The notes: generated from the sequence alone by a model not told the origin. A stretch of 64,000 bases of DNA from Orientallactaga sibirica (GCA_036365145.1 JAEOAD010000004.1:54372001-54436000); one strand, 5' to 3'. Shown: positions 32,307 through 42,610, numbered from the stretch's first letter. A program made the numbers and translations.

Positions 32307-32820
32307 TGCCAGGGCTTTTTCCCTCACCACCGGCAGGTAGAGCAAAAAAGAGAGAGAGCCGGGCCAGCCGTTTCTCTCTTGAGGCTGAGCGAGAAGACAG
32401 GTGTCGGCAACTCAAACCTCCCCAAATCACCGGGAAAAGAAAACCACATTGAGTCGCGGAGAAACGTCTAAAGCGAAACTCGTCGTTTATTGTCGGGGAG
32501 ATATTTATGTGTTTTGAGGAAGGGGGGGGAAGGGGATGAGAGAAAGGTATAGGGCCAATACTTTGAGGAAGGGGGTGGGAAGAGGGGATGAGAGAAAGGT
32601 ATAAGGGCCAATATACTTTGAGGAAGGGGGTGGGAAGAGGGGATGAGAGAAAGGTATAAGGGCCAACAGTATTTCATCACGTCAGCAGCAGCTGGGTGGA
32701 GGCAGTTTCAGCTTAGGTGCTGAGTCAAGGGCAGGTACTCAGGCTCGACTAGGCCTTACCGGGAATAGGCCAAGATTGGCTGGGCTAACCACTCGGCTTC
32801 ACACCGGGCAGAGCCCAACA
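32307..32820 (-). repeat. Provirus 5' LTR
   Basis: 514 bp with TG...CA termini. It has the same plan as the 3' LTR: U3 triple repeat (32512-32667), TATA-like box, and AATAAA (complement at 32486-32491). Substitutions against the 3' LTR are very few. Differences concentrate in runs of A, G or T, plus one 3-nt CGT insertion near 32481. Confidence 0.95.
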
Positions 32821-32826
32821 TCTGCA
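32821..32826. other. Provirus target-site duplication, right copy
   Basis: TCTGCA, identical to 26457-26462. Confidence 0.93.
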
Positions 32827-33124
32827 TCCACCTGGCTGGAGCCAATGTCCCTAGGTGGATCTTAAAGTGTGGTGGTGGGTTTGAAATTTGAGATTCCATT
32901 CTAAAGATATGCAAAGTGTGCCTAGATGGAGTTCCTGAGGTGTGCTATACTGCGTGGCTTTTGGCTTGTGGCTTTGCTTTCTGTGTTTGGTCCTGTGAAG
33001 ACAGGCCAGCTTCTTTTGCCCTTATGGGACTTCCCCTGGATCTATAAGCTTCAATAAATCCCTTCCTCCATAACTGTGCCTGGTCTGGAACTTCATTTCA
33101 GCAAATCTGAAGCTGTCTGCTACA
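32827..33124 (+). mobile_element. MaLR element A, 5' LTR, second part
   Basis: It continues the LTR interrupted at 26462 (TCCACCTGGCTGGAGCCAAT ... CTTCAATAAATCCC ... GAAGCTGTCTGCTACA). It carries AATAAA and ends with CA. Together with 26396-26462 the LTR is about 365 bp. Confidence 0.92.
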
Positions 33125-34319
33125 GAGGTTGTACTGAGGAGTGGGCTGAGATGAACCTGACCATGTGGATGTTAGTCTTTTGGAACTTTTGTTTTATCGG
33201 AATGGGCATGGACTTGAGGTTTGCAACTGAAGATGCCTTCTGGATTAGTAAGCCAAGTTTTATGGACTATTCTGATGAGAGTTTGAGAATGCTAAGTGCA
33301 GACAGTATTGAATTTCGAGGCTTGGCTTATGAGCATTATAAGGGGAAGGAAAGACTGCAGAGGACTTTGTTGGAACATGGCTACTGGCATAAGGGATGGC
33401 TACTTTCTGCTGCCCAGGCTCAGAGAGTTTGATCACAGTTAAATTTGTAATTGACTGATGTGCTTGGCTAAAGATATTGCACTGAGAGATTCAAGATTTT
33501 AAGTTGGAAAACCTCAAGAAAGTTAAAATTATAGGCATTGAGACTGGTTTTAGGTTGCTGAAGCTGCTATTGTGAAACACATTAGCAATCTTAAAGAAGA
33601 TGGCCCAACTGCTTTACATTAAAACAATGGAGAAGACGCTTGAGAAAAGACTGCTAGAAATGCAAACCCTTTGGGGAATGAGTTGATGAACAGAGAAGGA
33701 ACTTGCTTTTCAAGGTTATGATTTATTTTATCCCCGAATCAAGAATATGACTGTGTCCTACACACCTGTTATTAATTTAGGAAGCATGAATTTAGGAAGC
33801 TTGGAGTGGTCATGAATTGCACATGGTTCCAGGAGCTGCTGCTGAGATGTGGCATGAGGCAAGGTATGATGCCCTGATAGGCTTAAGAGCCTTTGGAAAA
33901 TGGACTGTAGTTTGCATGGAGACCTAAAGATGTTTTGGATATACCTGGACTGTGCAAGGGTTACCATGGAGTGCACTGTTGGCATGGGATGGAAGTTTTC
34001 CATGGCTACTCTGCCCAGCTGAAGGGGCAGAATTGGAAAACCTGCAGACTGTCAGTCTCTGGTTATATTGAACTTGAACTGCAGAACTTTGATGATTGCT
34101 TGATAGTGGTGAATTTTGCATTGTTCTAATCTCTCCTTACTATGCTTTATACCAGTTGAAAATGTTTACTCTGTGCCTTTATATTTTGAAAGTATTTAAC
34201 TTGTTTGATTTTACAGGACTCACTATCTTAAGTTGGTCAAGACCATAGGGACCTTTGAAATTGGACTGAATACAATTTATGTGTGATGGTTATGAATCTA
34301 TTGGGGGCCAGGGGCAGAA
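33125..34319 (+). mobile_element. MaLR element A, internal region
   Basis: It lies between two LTRs of the same family. The first bases (GAGGTTGTACTGAGGAGTGG) sit where a primer site would be and are close to the Leu-tRNA-type site of class III elements. The end (TTGGGGGCCAGGGGCAGAA) is a purine-rich tract. The reverse complement of 41409-42610 is its homologue. No protease, RT or integrase is present, as is normal for MaLR elements. Confidence 0.88.
33151..33432 (+). pseudogene. Open frame conserved between two MaLR-type elements (copy A)
   Basis: An open frame from ATG 33151 encodes about 93 residues, containing NLTMWMLVFWN, KPSFMDYSDESLRML and RTLLEHGYW. The homologous frame in the second element (42326-42571) aligns without gaps over 81 residues, about 51 identical by my count. 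It lies just after the 5' LTR, where gag would be. I do not recognise a domain; it may be a remnant of the gag-like sequence from which MaLR internal regions derive. Confidence 0.55.
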
Positions 34320-34711
34320 TGTGGTAGTATGAATATATGGCCCCCAATATATTGTTTTATTAGTTTGCAATTTGTATCTGCATCTACCTGGCTGGAAGCA
34401 GTATCACTGGGCAGATCTTAAAGTGTGGTAGTGGGTTTGAGATTTGAGATTCCATTCTAAAGATATGCAAAGTGTGCCTAGCTGGAGTTCCTGAGGTGTG
34501 CTATGCTGTGTGGCTTTTGGCTTTTGGCTTTTTGGCTTTTGGCTTTGTCTTTTGGCTTTCTCTTTCTCATGACTGGTCCTGTGAAGCAGGCCAGCTTCTT
34601 CTGCCATTATGGAACTTCTCCTGGACCTATAAGCTTCAATAAATATCCCTTCCTCCATAACTATGCCTGGTCTAGAAGTTCATGTCAGTGAACCTGAAGG
34701 TGTCTGGTACA
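34320..34711 (+). mobile_element. MaLR element A, 3' LTR
   Basis: It begins TGTGGTAGTATGAATATATG and ends GAAGGTGTCTGGTACA, with CTTCAATAAATATCCC near the end. A short (TTTTGGC)n run at 34514-34558 expands its middle. The right flank CAAAG resembles the left flank CAACG. Confidence 0.92.
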
Positions 34712-35697
34712 CAAAGCCATTAGGGAAAACATTACATCTTGTCACTCCATGTCCCACAATAACAGTACTCAGGACTTGCGCTCCAGCAACCATAAAATCT
34801 TGAAGTTTTCCAGTGCACATTGTCTGTATTATAAACTGGTTTTGTTTGTAGCCTGCTATTTTTCCCCAGCTGCCATTCCTTGTTGGCATCAAGGTTTTTC
34901 CTGCACCACTGGCTTGACTATCATTTCTTCACACATCAACTTCAGGGACACTACAAAGAATCAAATACACTTACAGTGAATTGCCTCATGACCCTGTGAA
35001 ACATGGGGAGAAGCTTCCATGTCATAATTCTTGCATAATAAGCTCACTACCCTTACAATGCTTCTAATACCTGTACAATGATTCCAATACCCTTACAATG
35101 CATTACCTTATGACCCTCTGAAATGTAGGAAAAACTTCTTTATCACAGCTCTTGTATCATGTGTGTGTGCTTAGCCATTCTCATCTAGATGAGGTAAAGT
35201 TCTTCCATGAACTACTGAAGTAACTGAACTCCCAATGACCACCAGGAGTGCCTGGGTGGTTGAACATGGGACACAGCTTTTGAGATATTCCTGTGTCTAC
35301 AGAGTAACCCAGAGGTATTCTCCTCTCAAAGAAATATGTTTCAAATGAGTATACAATTTTATATCTGGAGTCTGTATTGGGAAAGGTTTGGCCAATACCC
35401 AAGGTGACCTCATGGTATCATTCCTAATGTCCTGATATGAAATATTGACTTCTTTGTAATGGTTCTTATCCCTTCAGCAGCCATGCTGTCCTAGTCTTCA
35501 ACTGCTTTTATTTATTTATGTGTTTATTTTTAGGAAACTACATTTTTTTTTTATGTATTCTCCTTTCTTTTTGTTCTCTCTATAAACCTGGCTAAAAGCA
35601 GCAATACCAATGTCATAGCTTGAATATTGATCTGTTTTAAATATACTCCACCAAATTAATTTGTCCATCCCTTCAAATTCAGTATCTTAAAACATCT
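34712..35697. other. Unique DNA with a ~121-nt tandem duplication
   Basis: No gene is seen. CTTACAGTGAATTGCCTCAT (34971) and CTTACAATGCATTACCTTAT (35092) start two diverged copies of a block of about 121 nt. Shorter repeats of CTTACAATG lie between them. Confidence 0.6.
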
Positions 35698-35699
35698 CA

Positions 35700-35863
35700 A
35701 GCTGGGCATGGTGACACACACCTTTAATCTCAGCACTGGGGAGGCAGAGGTAGGAGGATCGTTGTGAGTTTGAGGCAACCCTGAGAATAAATAGTGAATT
35801 TCAGGTCAGCCTGAGCTACAGTGAGAACTTGCCTCAAAAAACAAAACAAAACAACAACAACAA
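35700..35863 (+). repeat. B1 SINE, plus strand
   Basis: AGCTGGGCATGGTGACACAC, CACCTTTAATCTCAGCACTG and GAGGCAGAGGTAGGAGGATC, then an A-rich tail with CAAAACAAAACAACAACAAC. AAAACATCTCA and AAAAATCTCA flank it. Confidence 0.93.
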
Positions 35864-36290
35864 TAAAAATCTCAGATTATGGACAAAAATGTATTTTATT
35901 TTTCTACAGCATTCTAATACCAATGCTCCAATTCTAATTACAGTCCTTTTCCCTATCTGAAACATCATGAGCAGTCTTTTCTTTGTACATTCTTATTGGA
36001 ATTCTGGTCTGAGCTACTCTCAAAATCTCACATTCAGCTCTGCTACAATGCATTATGCTTCCTCTAGCCTACTTCTCCAAATATTTCCAAATGTCTCTCA
36101 GCCAGATCTAAAGGTGTCTCAAAAACATGGACCAATAGCCTTAGTAACAGCCCTATTCCTGTTGCCAATTGTCTGTGTCAATCAGACTTCTCATGATAGT
36201 GACAAAATACCTGATAAAAGAAATTCATAGATAGAATCATTTGTTTTGTTTGCAGTGTCAGATATTTCAGTTTAACCTAGTGAGAATATG
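35864..36290. other. Unique DNA
   Basis: Nothing recognised. Confidence 0.45.
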
Positions 36291-36358
36291 GCAGAGTAGA
36301 AAAGACTTTGCAAGCAAGTGTCTTTAACTACTAAGCAACCTCTACAGCTATTCCCCAT
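36291..36358 (-). repeat. B2-like SINE head fragment, minus strand
   Basis: TTTGCAAGCAAGTGTCTTTA and ACTAAGCAACCTCTACAGC are the head complement of an old copy. Its tail side is missing. Confidence 0.65.
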
Positions 36359-36359
36359 C

Positions 36360-36556
36360 TTAAAAAAATATATTTATTTAGAGAGGGGAAAAGGCAGATA
36401 GAGGTAGGGAGAGAGAAGGCCTCTAGTCACTGCAAATAAGCTCCAGATGAATTTGCCACTCTGTGCATCTGGCTTTATGTGGATACTGGGAATCAAAAAG
36501 GTCATTAGGCTTTGTAGACTAGTGCCTTAACTGCTGAGTCATCTCTCCAGCCCACC
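36360..36556 (-). repeat. B2-like SINE, minus strand
   Basis: Short tail, GCCTCTAGTCACTGCAAATA, CATCTGGCTTTATGTGGATA, and GTCATCTCTCCAGCCC. Confidence 0.9.
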
Positions 36557-36756
36557 CCCCCCACCTCAATTTTTTCTCAGATGCTGGTAGTCTTAGCTCT
36601 ATGAAGTATCCCATTTACTATTCAAAGCTTCTTATATATTTTTGAGTATGAAATTGCTCTTCCCAAATACTAAGAAAGAGAGAGATCCTAAATTAAATTT
36701 CAAAGCAGAGGTGCCTCATTTTGTTTATTTTGCCAGTGAACCAAAATATAAGGTGT

Positions 36757-36958
36757 GGGCTGGAGAGGTGGTTAGTGCACTTGCTTGCAAAACCTGCTGG
36801 CCTGGGTTCAATTCCTTAGTGCCCACATAAAGCCAAATGCAGAAAGTGGTGCATGCATCTTGATTTCATTGGCAGCAGCAAAGGTCCCTGGTCTGTCCAT
36901 CTGTCCATTGTGTCTTTCTGTGTCTGTCTCTCTCCCTTTATTCCCCTGCAACTTAATA
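36757..36958 (+). repeat. B2-like SINE, plus strand
   Basis: The head GTGGGCTGGAGAGGTGGTTA, the body CAATTCCTTAGTGCCCACAT, a CT/GTCT tract and the tail TTAATAAATATT. Confidence 0.88.
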
Positions 36959-37190
36959 AATATTTAGTTAGTTCATTAGTTATATATTTATTTTCACTAT
37001 GCAATATATAATAAATTATTTAGTTATATAAATTCATTATTATATAAAATATATTTTTTATATTATTTATTATATTATATTATATTATTATTATATAATT
37101 ATTATATTATATTATAATTATATTATAATTATATATATAATATATAATATATATATATATAATATATATAAAGCTTAATATATATATTCG
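36959..37190. repeat. AT-only low-complexity block
   Basis: About 230 nt of nearly pure A and T, with TATTA, TTATA and ATATAT units in both orientations. It could fold extensively and may be a length-variable site. Confidence 0.88.
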
Positions 37191-37392
37191 CTTTCCAAGA
37201 TTTCATGGAAGTTTCTCTTACTTCATTTCATGGACTTTCCCTTGTTGAATTTTTATATCAAAAATCTCTCATAATATCCATTGTAAATATCTAGGAGAGA
37301 TTTGATTCTTTTCTACACTCTTTTCTCTAGTGTGGAACCCTGTTATGTCAGTACTATGAAATGGAGGGCAAATATTGCCACTTACAAATGTA
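37191..37392. other. Unique AT-rich DNA
   Basis: Nothing recognised. Confidence 0.4.
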
Positions 37393-37556
37393 CTATAAGA
37401 TGCAGCTGGCTTGGGCTCCCATACTAGTGGTAATTGAGTGACCCATTGCTATACGATACAGCTGGCTTGGGACTCTCATGCTACAATTATATGACATGTG
37501 TGTTATAAGATGCACCTGGCTTTGCACACCCATACTACTGAACACATAGTCACTTC
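37393..37556 (+). repeat. Three tandem ~55-nt units
   Basis: Units start at 37393 (CTATAAGATGCAGCTGGCTT), 37449 (CTATACGATACAGCTGGCTT) and 37503 (TTATAAGATGCACCTGGCTT), with CCCATACTA-like middles. The copies are diverged, so the array is old. The minus-strand frame at 37393-37575 is its shadow. Confidence 0.75.
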
Positions 37557-38340
37557 TAGTTTCAGTTATTCTCAAACTAACCCATCAAACTGGATTATTC
37601 TGAAATTCTTAGAACCTATAGTGAACCTATGAATTTCCTGTCCTCTCTCTCAAAATGTGCAAATTACCCTTAGTCTTGTCAGCTGGCAATAGTTTTTATT
37701 AGACTCTTGTCTTTGGGGGGAACATGGGGATATCTTGTCACCTAGATTTTCCGTAAGTGTTATTCATAGGTTTCTAGTTTTACCATGCTGTTAATCTGCC
37801 TATTTTTATTCGAGGATTCAGAGAAGTGTGAGAACTATGCAGCTGTTTCTGCCATTCCCATCCTTCCCAAATCCAGTAACTGGTTATTATTGACTAAAGA
37901 CAGAAAAATCCGCATGCTTAGCAAAAATAAAATTAACAGGCTTATTTAACTAACACAACAAACAGGCTTTCAGATTTCTTAGGAAACTGAAACTTCACTC
38001 ACTCAAAGTTTATTGGTGTCCAACATTACAATGAGAAATCTTCTCCATCAATTAAAAAAGTAATGCCTAATAATTTAATGTACTTTTCCACCCCAGTCCC
38101 TTTCTTTTTTTTTTTTCCTCAGTCCCTTTCTTAACCAAGCTGTGTTCCAAGAAATCACCTTGCCGTAAAGAGTGCTTTTACCTCATTGCTTCCTCTCAGT
38201 ATGTTTGCAGAAGTCATGCTCCAAGCTGTGAAGCAGTCCCTGAAAGAGCATGGATCAGAGATACAGCTTCTGATTGCCCATTCTCATTCCCAGAATGTGT
38301 AACATTGGAGCCCCTAATATGAGGCTTGTTGGATCATAAA
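37557..38340. other. Unique DNA
   Basis: No gene or repeat recognised. Confidence 0.5.
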
Positions 38341-38369
38341 AACTCATATCCCTTATGGGAAGAATGTCT

Positions 38370-38530
38370 GCTTGTGCCCTGCCCCACCCCGCATAAAACC
38401 TCCCCTCCCACATATATACTTTATCAAGAGTGTCTGATACTAAAAAGACCTCTGCATGCTTACAGCCTCACAGACAGACTTCAATAATCCTATTTAAAGC
38501 TGACCTGCTACGGACATGGTAAGAAATTTG
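38370..38530 (+). promoter_or_regulatory. TATA-containing promoter-like stretch with an ATG at a splice-donor sequence
   Basis: GCCCCACCCCGCATAAAACC (38383-38402) is a C-rich box plus TATA-type element. About 115 nt downstream lies GACATGGTAAGAAAT, an ATG running straight into a consensus-like splice donor (GTAAGA). It could be a small first exon, an old LTR promoter, or chance; I recognise no gene. Confidence 0.3.
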
Positions 38531-40172
38531 AGTTAACATATTAGTGACCTCTTGCAGATATTTTTCTTAATGGCATCAGGTGCTTTTTTCCATGGTTAGT
38601 TGTAAAGAATGTTGAGTAGTTCCAAATTCTGTATGAATCATTGAATGATAATAGAGTTAAACCTTTAATGATTAATTACAGTTCCTCAAATATACTTCAG
38701 AATGAGAATGTATATTGTTAAAATATAATAGTCAGATTTTAGACTTGTATAATACCTTTTTTCTAAAAGGCTTTGAAGATAATATATCATTAATCCTCAT
38801 ACTTTCATTAAATTATTAAACTACTGCACCATTAAAAATTAATACCAATGCAATAATATTTCTTCTATGTGTTGTATTTTAATTGGCTTCATATTATCTG
38901 TGATCTCCTTGCACTTCACTCTTCACATAGTTTTATCTTTTTCTTTATTTGTTCACACAGGATGGATTTAATAATGGTGTTTAGCTCATATGGTCTTTCC
39001 TTTTTTCACAGATTGGAAAATATCCTCATTCTTTTCAGTCATTAAATAAGAAATGTCACATTCTTTTACAGTCTTTGTATGATCTTTTCTTGCCCACTTG
39101 GTCAACAGTTTCCTACTCTGTTCTTATCTAGCTGCATTTAGTTCCTTAGTGCTTTTCTCTGGAGTATTTAAAGCTTCCTTACTCCAGCACCCCCTATTCA
39201 GAGTCTCTCTGTGCCCTGCACACCTTCGTTACCTAAACTGCTTGCAGTAATGAGAACTACTTTATTGTGAGTGCTTCTATTGTATATAATGTGTCTCATG
39301 TGGTCCCCAGATATTAAACACCAAATTTTATTTTATTTATGATTAGAAATAATTCAGAAATGTCAACTTCTTTCATTCTTTATCTCTCATCAAATGTGAT
39401 GGCAGCTTACACTTTAAAATGTCACTAGGAAATACTTTACATTATCAAGAAACTTTATTGTATCTACTGGATTTGTTATTAGAAAAAATCAGCTCTTCAA
39501 AACTTAGTTTACCATGTGTTTATTAAGCCACTCAAATATTTTGAGTGAAATTTTAGATGCAGAAGTTTGTGTGTTTGTACTTTTAAACACACACACATAA
39601 ATATCCAGGTGTATATACTGTAAGATTTTGTTCAGAGAAGCCTGGAATTTATTCTATAGTTTTTTTCTTGTTTGTTTGTTTGTTTGTTTGTTTGTTTGTT
39701 TGTTTGTTTGTTTTGTAGCTATACTGTAACATTGGTCATGAAATCTAATGTTGCACATATCAATAGTAGCTTCCCCTAGACACTACCAGTGTCAAGGTCA
39801 TAATGGTAAGTAGATGAACACTGTAACATTTGCATCTTTCAAATTGATCTTATTAGGATTCTAGGAGTTCAGGAGCCATATAAACCATAGTGGGGGAGGT
39901 GGGTATTTCTATTAAACTAGTAAAACACTATCATCAAATCTTAATAACCTTACCACTACTGATGTCTGTCATGTTCCTCCAAGGACAAAATTGTTTCCAC
40001 CTATCTTCCATGTGACTAATGTTATGACTTTTAAATTAATTGTTAAAAACAGAACTATCTGATTTGAAAATATGACATTCGCTCCAACGATAGGTAGTTT
40101 TGGAAACAATTAAGAAACATGTGATCATACCTTATTTCATTCAATTGATATGTTGAATTTGAGAATGTAAGC
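38531..40172. other. Unique DNA with a TTTG microsatellite
   Basis: No gene is seen. A (TTTG)n run of about 45 nt lies at 39668-39714. Confidence 0.55.
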
Positions 40173-40242
40173 TCAGGGCTGGAGAGATTGCTTAGTGGTT
40201 AAGGTGCTTGCTTGCAAAGCCTAAGGACCCAGGTTTTTTTGT

Positions 40243-40531
40243 TTTCTTTAAAAAAAAAAAAACTTTTATTTTTTATTTTTTTAGAGAGAGACAGACAGAG
40301 AGAGGGGGAGAGGGAGACAGACAAGAGATGGGTGCGCCAGCAGCCTCTCAGCTGCTGAGAACGAAATTCAGATGTGTGTGCCCCCTGTGGTCAAGTGTGG
40401 CATTGCACCCTTGTGTCACTTTGCATCTGGCTAAATGTGGGACCTGGGGCTTGGAACCGCTGGAGATTGGAACCAGTGTTCTTAGGCTTAGGAGGCAGGT
40501 ACCTTAACCACTAAGCCATCTCTCCAGCCCA
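40243..40531 (-). repeat. Inserted B2-like SINE, CAGCAG-subtype, minus strand
   Basis: An A run precedes the T-rich tail complement; then GCGCCAGCAGCCTCTCAGCT, a duplicated GGAACCGCTGGAGATTGGAA block, and CCATCTCTCCAGCCC. The host text AGGACC(C/A)AGGTTT is repeated at both edges as target-site duplication. Confidence 0.9.
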
Positions 40532-40636
40532 GGACCAAGGTTTAATTCTCCAGGTTGTAGGTAAGCCAGATGCACAAAATGCACAGGTGGTACATTCATC
40601 TGGAGCTCATTTGCAGTGGCTAGAGGCTCTGGCACA

Positions 40637-40694
<58 letters not shown>

Positions 40695-40704
40695 CTCTCT
40701 CCAA

Positions 40705-40932
40705 AGAGAGAGACAGAGAGAGAGAGAGAGAAAGGGAGAGGAAGACAGATAGAGATGGGCATGCCAGCAGCGTCTCAGCTGCTGTGAACAAAATCCAGAT
40801 GTGTGTGCCCCCTTGTGGTCAAGTGCAGCATTGCACCCTTGTGGCTAAACGTGGGACCTGGAGATTGGAACCGCTGGAGATTGGAACCAGAGATCTTAGG
40901 CTTCGGAGGCAGGCTAAGCCATCTCTCCAGCC
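40705..40932 (-). repeat. Second inserted B2-like SINE, CAGCAG-subtype, minus strand
   Basis: GA-rich stretch, GCCAGCAGCGTCTCAGCTGC, the same duplicated GATTGGAACCGCTGGAGATT block, and CCATCTCTCCAGCCC. It sits in the CT tract of the host SINE. Confidence 0.9.
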
Positions 40933-41064
40933 CCCTCCCCCCCTTCTCTTTCTCTCTCTATCTGTCTCAAATAATTTCTTTTAAAAGAATGTAAGGTGAA
41001 CATATTTATACCTTATTTTCATGGAAATGTAAGATGGGTATTGCCTATGTATTTTTTCCCATGT

Positions 41065-41408
41065 TGTAGTCAGTTTACATTTCTGAGATGAATATCCAAG
41101 CAAACACAGAGTTATGGGAGGAAGAGATTTATTTCAAGCTTACAGATCCAGGAGGAACTTCTATCAATGGCAGAAAAAGCTGACTCTCATTCTTAAATCC
41201 AAGCAGAGAGAGAAACCACCACCATCCAGCAAACACAAAAAACCAGAAGGCCTGAACCAGCAGCATGAAGAACCCCAATAATTCAAATTCATCTGGAATT
41301 CAGATATGCCTCCATTGACACCTTCTACAGTCAGGCAGCTGGAGATCCAAGTTACAAGTTTTATTTTAACACCTGAGCCAATAGCAGACATATATTCAAA
41401 CTACCACA
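41065..41408 (-). mobile_element. MaLR element B, 3' LTR, minus strand
   Basis: Minus strand from TGTGGTAGTTTGAATATATG to ...CATCTCAGAAATG and the family end. It is the same LTR family as element A but a different subfamily in its middle (GGCTCAGGTGTTAAAATAAA, AACTTGGATCTCCAGCTGCC). Confidence 0.88.
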
Positions 41409-42610
41409 GTCTGATCCTGGCCCCCATCAACTCATAATTGTCTCACATTGCAAATTCAGTCCAATTTTCAAGGACCCCATAGTATTTACCAACTTTAAGA
41501 TTGTCTGTTAATTGTGAATCCTGTAAAATCAAAACAAGTTGCCTACTTCCAACAGATAAAGGTACAGAGTAAGTATTTCCATTGCTGTAATACATAACAA
41601 GGAGGTAATTGGCTAACGTAAAATCAATAACCAGTAGGCAAACATCAGACATCTGTAGTTCAAGCTCAACAGCCATAAGCAGTTATAAAAGTCTCTGGAT
41701 TTCCAGTTTCATCCCTCCAGCTGGGCTGAGTAGCCATGTAAAAGTTCCATCCTGAGCCAACAGTGCTCTATGATAGGTGTTGCACAGTACTGGTATATAC
41801 AAAACATATTTTGTTCTCCACTGCAAACCACTCACTGTCCACATGGGAAATTCTTTCACATACAGTTTCTCAGCAGTGGATCCTGGTATTGTGTGCACAT
41901 CATGACCCATTTGTATGCATTTTTCCTGCTTCCAGAATCAATAGAAAGTGTGCAACAACACAGCCGTTTGTTAACCCAGGGAGAAAATCAAATTTAACCT
42001 TGCAGAACAGATTTCATACTTTCAGTTATCTCTTTCAAAAAGAGTTTACATTTGTACCATTCAGTCTTGCCTGAGTGAAATTTACTTCAAGCATATTTTC
42101 CACTGTTTCCATGTAAAACAGTAGAACCATACTTAATGATAATAATCCTGACAATAGTAGCTTCAGTAACCCAAAACCTCTCTGAGCCAATAACTTTAAA
42201 TGTTTGAATTTTTCCCACTTTAAATCTTATGACTCTCTATTCTCTGTCTTCCACCAAGTACACTAGTCCATTGCTTTCAAGTTCAACCTTTATTAAACTC
42301 TTTGGTCATGGGAAGCAGAACATAATCATCCTTTTTGCCAGTAGCCTAGTTCCAACAAAGTTCTCTGAAATCTCTCCTTATCCTTTGAAAATTCATAAGC
42401 AAAGCCACCAAATACAATTTTGTCTGTATTTAGCATTTTCAAACTCTCACCAGAGTAGCCCATAAAATTTGGTTTGCCATGCTGGAATACATCTTCAGTC
42501 CCAAAAGCCAATACTATCAATTTTCCTCTAGTACACAAGTTCCAGAAGACCAACAACCACATGGTCAGATTAATCGTGCAGCATATCCCACTTCTCTGGT
42601 ACCAAATTTC
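41409..42610 (-). mobile_element. MaLR element B, internal region, minus strand
   Basis: Homologous to 33125-34319 in reverse complement. On the minus strand it opens with TTGGTACCAGAGAAGTGGGA, a Leu-tRNA-type primer site, and closes with the purine tract TGGGGGCCAGGATCAGAC before the 3' LTR. Confidence 0.88.
42326..42571 (-). pseudogene. Open frame conserved between two MaLR-type elements (copy B)
   Basis: It contains NLTMWLLVFWN, KPNFMGYSGESLKML and RTLLELGYW, aligned without gaps to the frame at 33151-33432. The ATG within the shared block is at 42560-42562. It is interrupted by a stop at 42326, earlier than in copy A. Function unknown. Confidence 0.55.

Larger units (their letters stand above)
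26463..32820 (-). mobile_element. Class II (betaretrovirus-like) endogenous provirus, minus strand
   Basis: LTR, primer site, leader, gag, pro, pol, env relic, polypurine tract and LTR lie in canonical order on the minus strand over 6.36 kb. The class is supported by the 6-bp duplication, the Lys-tRNA-type primer site, two CCHC knuckles, the RT motif YMDD, and an integrase C-terminal domain of betaretroviral type. There is no room between the knuckles and the protease for the dUTPase found in many betaretroviral pro genes. RNase H and the front of integrase are deleted, nearly all of env is lost, and several frames are broken, so as assembled it is defective. LTR similarity points to a recent insertion. 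Confidence 0.95.
40173..40985 (+). repeat. B2-like SINE (plus strand) carrying two inserted SINEs
   Basis: The host SINE is in three parts: head 40173-40238 (GGGCTGGAGAGATTGCTTAG), body and CT tract about 40532-40704 (GTAAGCCAGATGCACAAAAT, GGCTAGAGGCTCTGGCACAC), and end about 40933-40985. Both interruptions are minus-strand SINEs of the CAGCAG-subtype. Confidence 0.88.
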
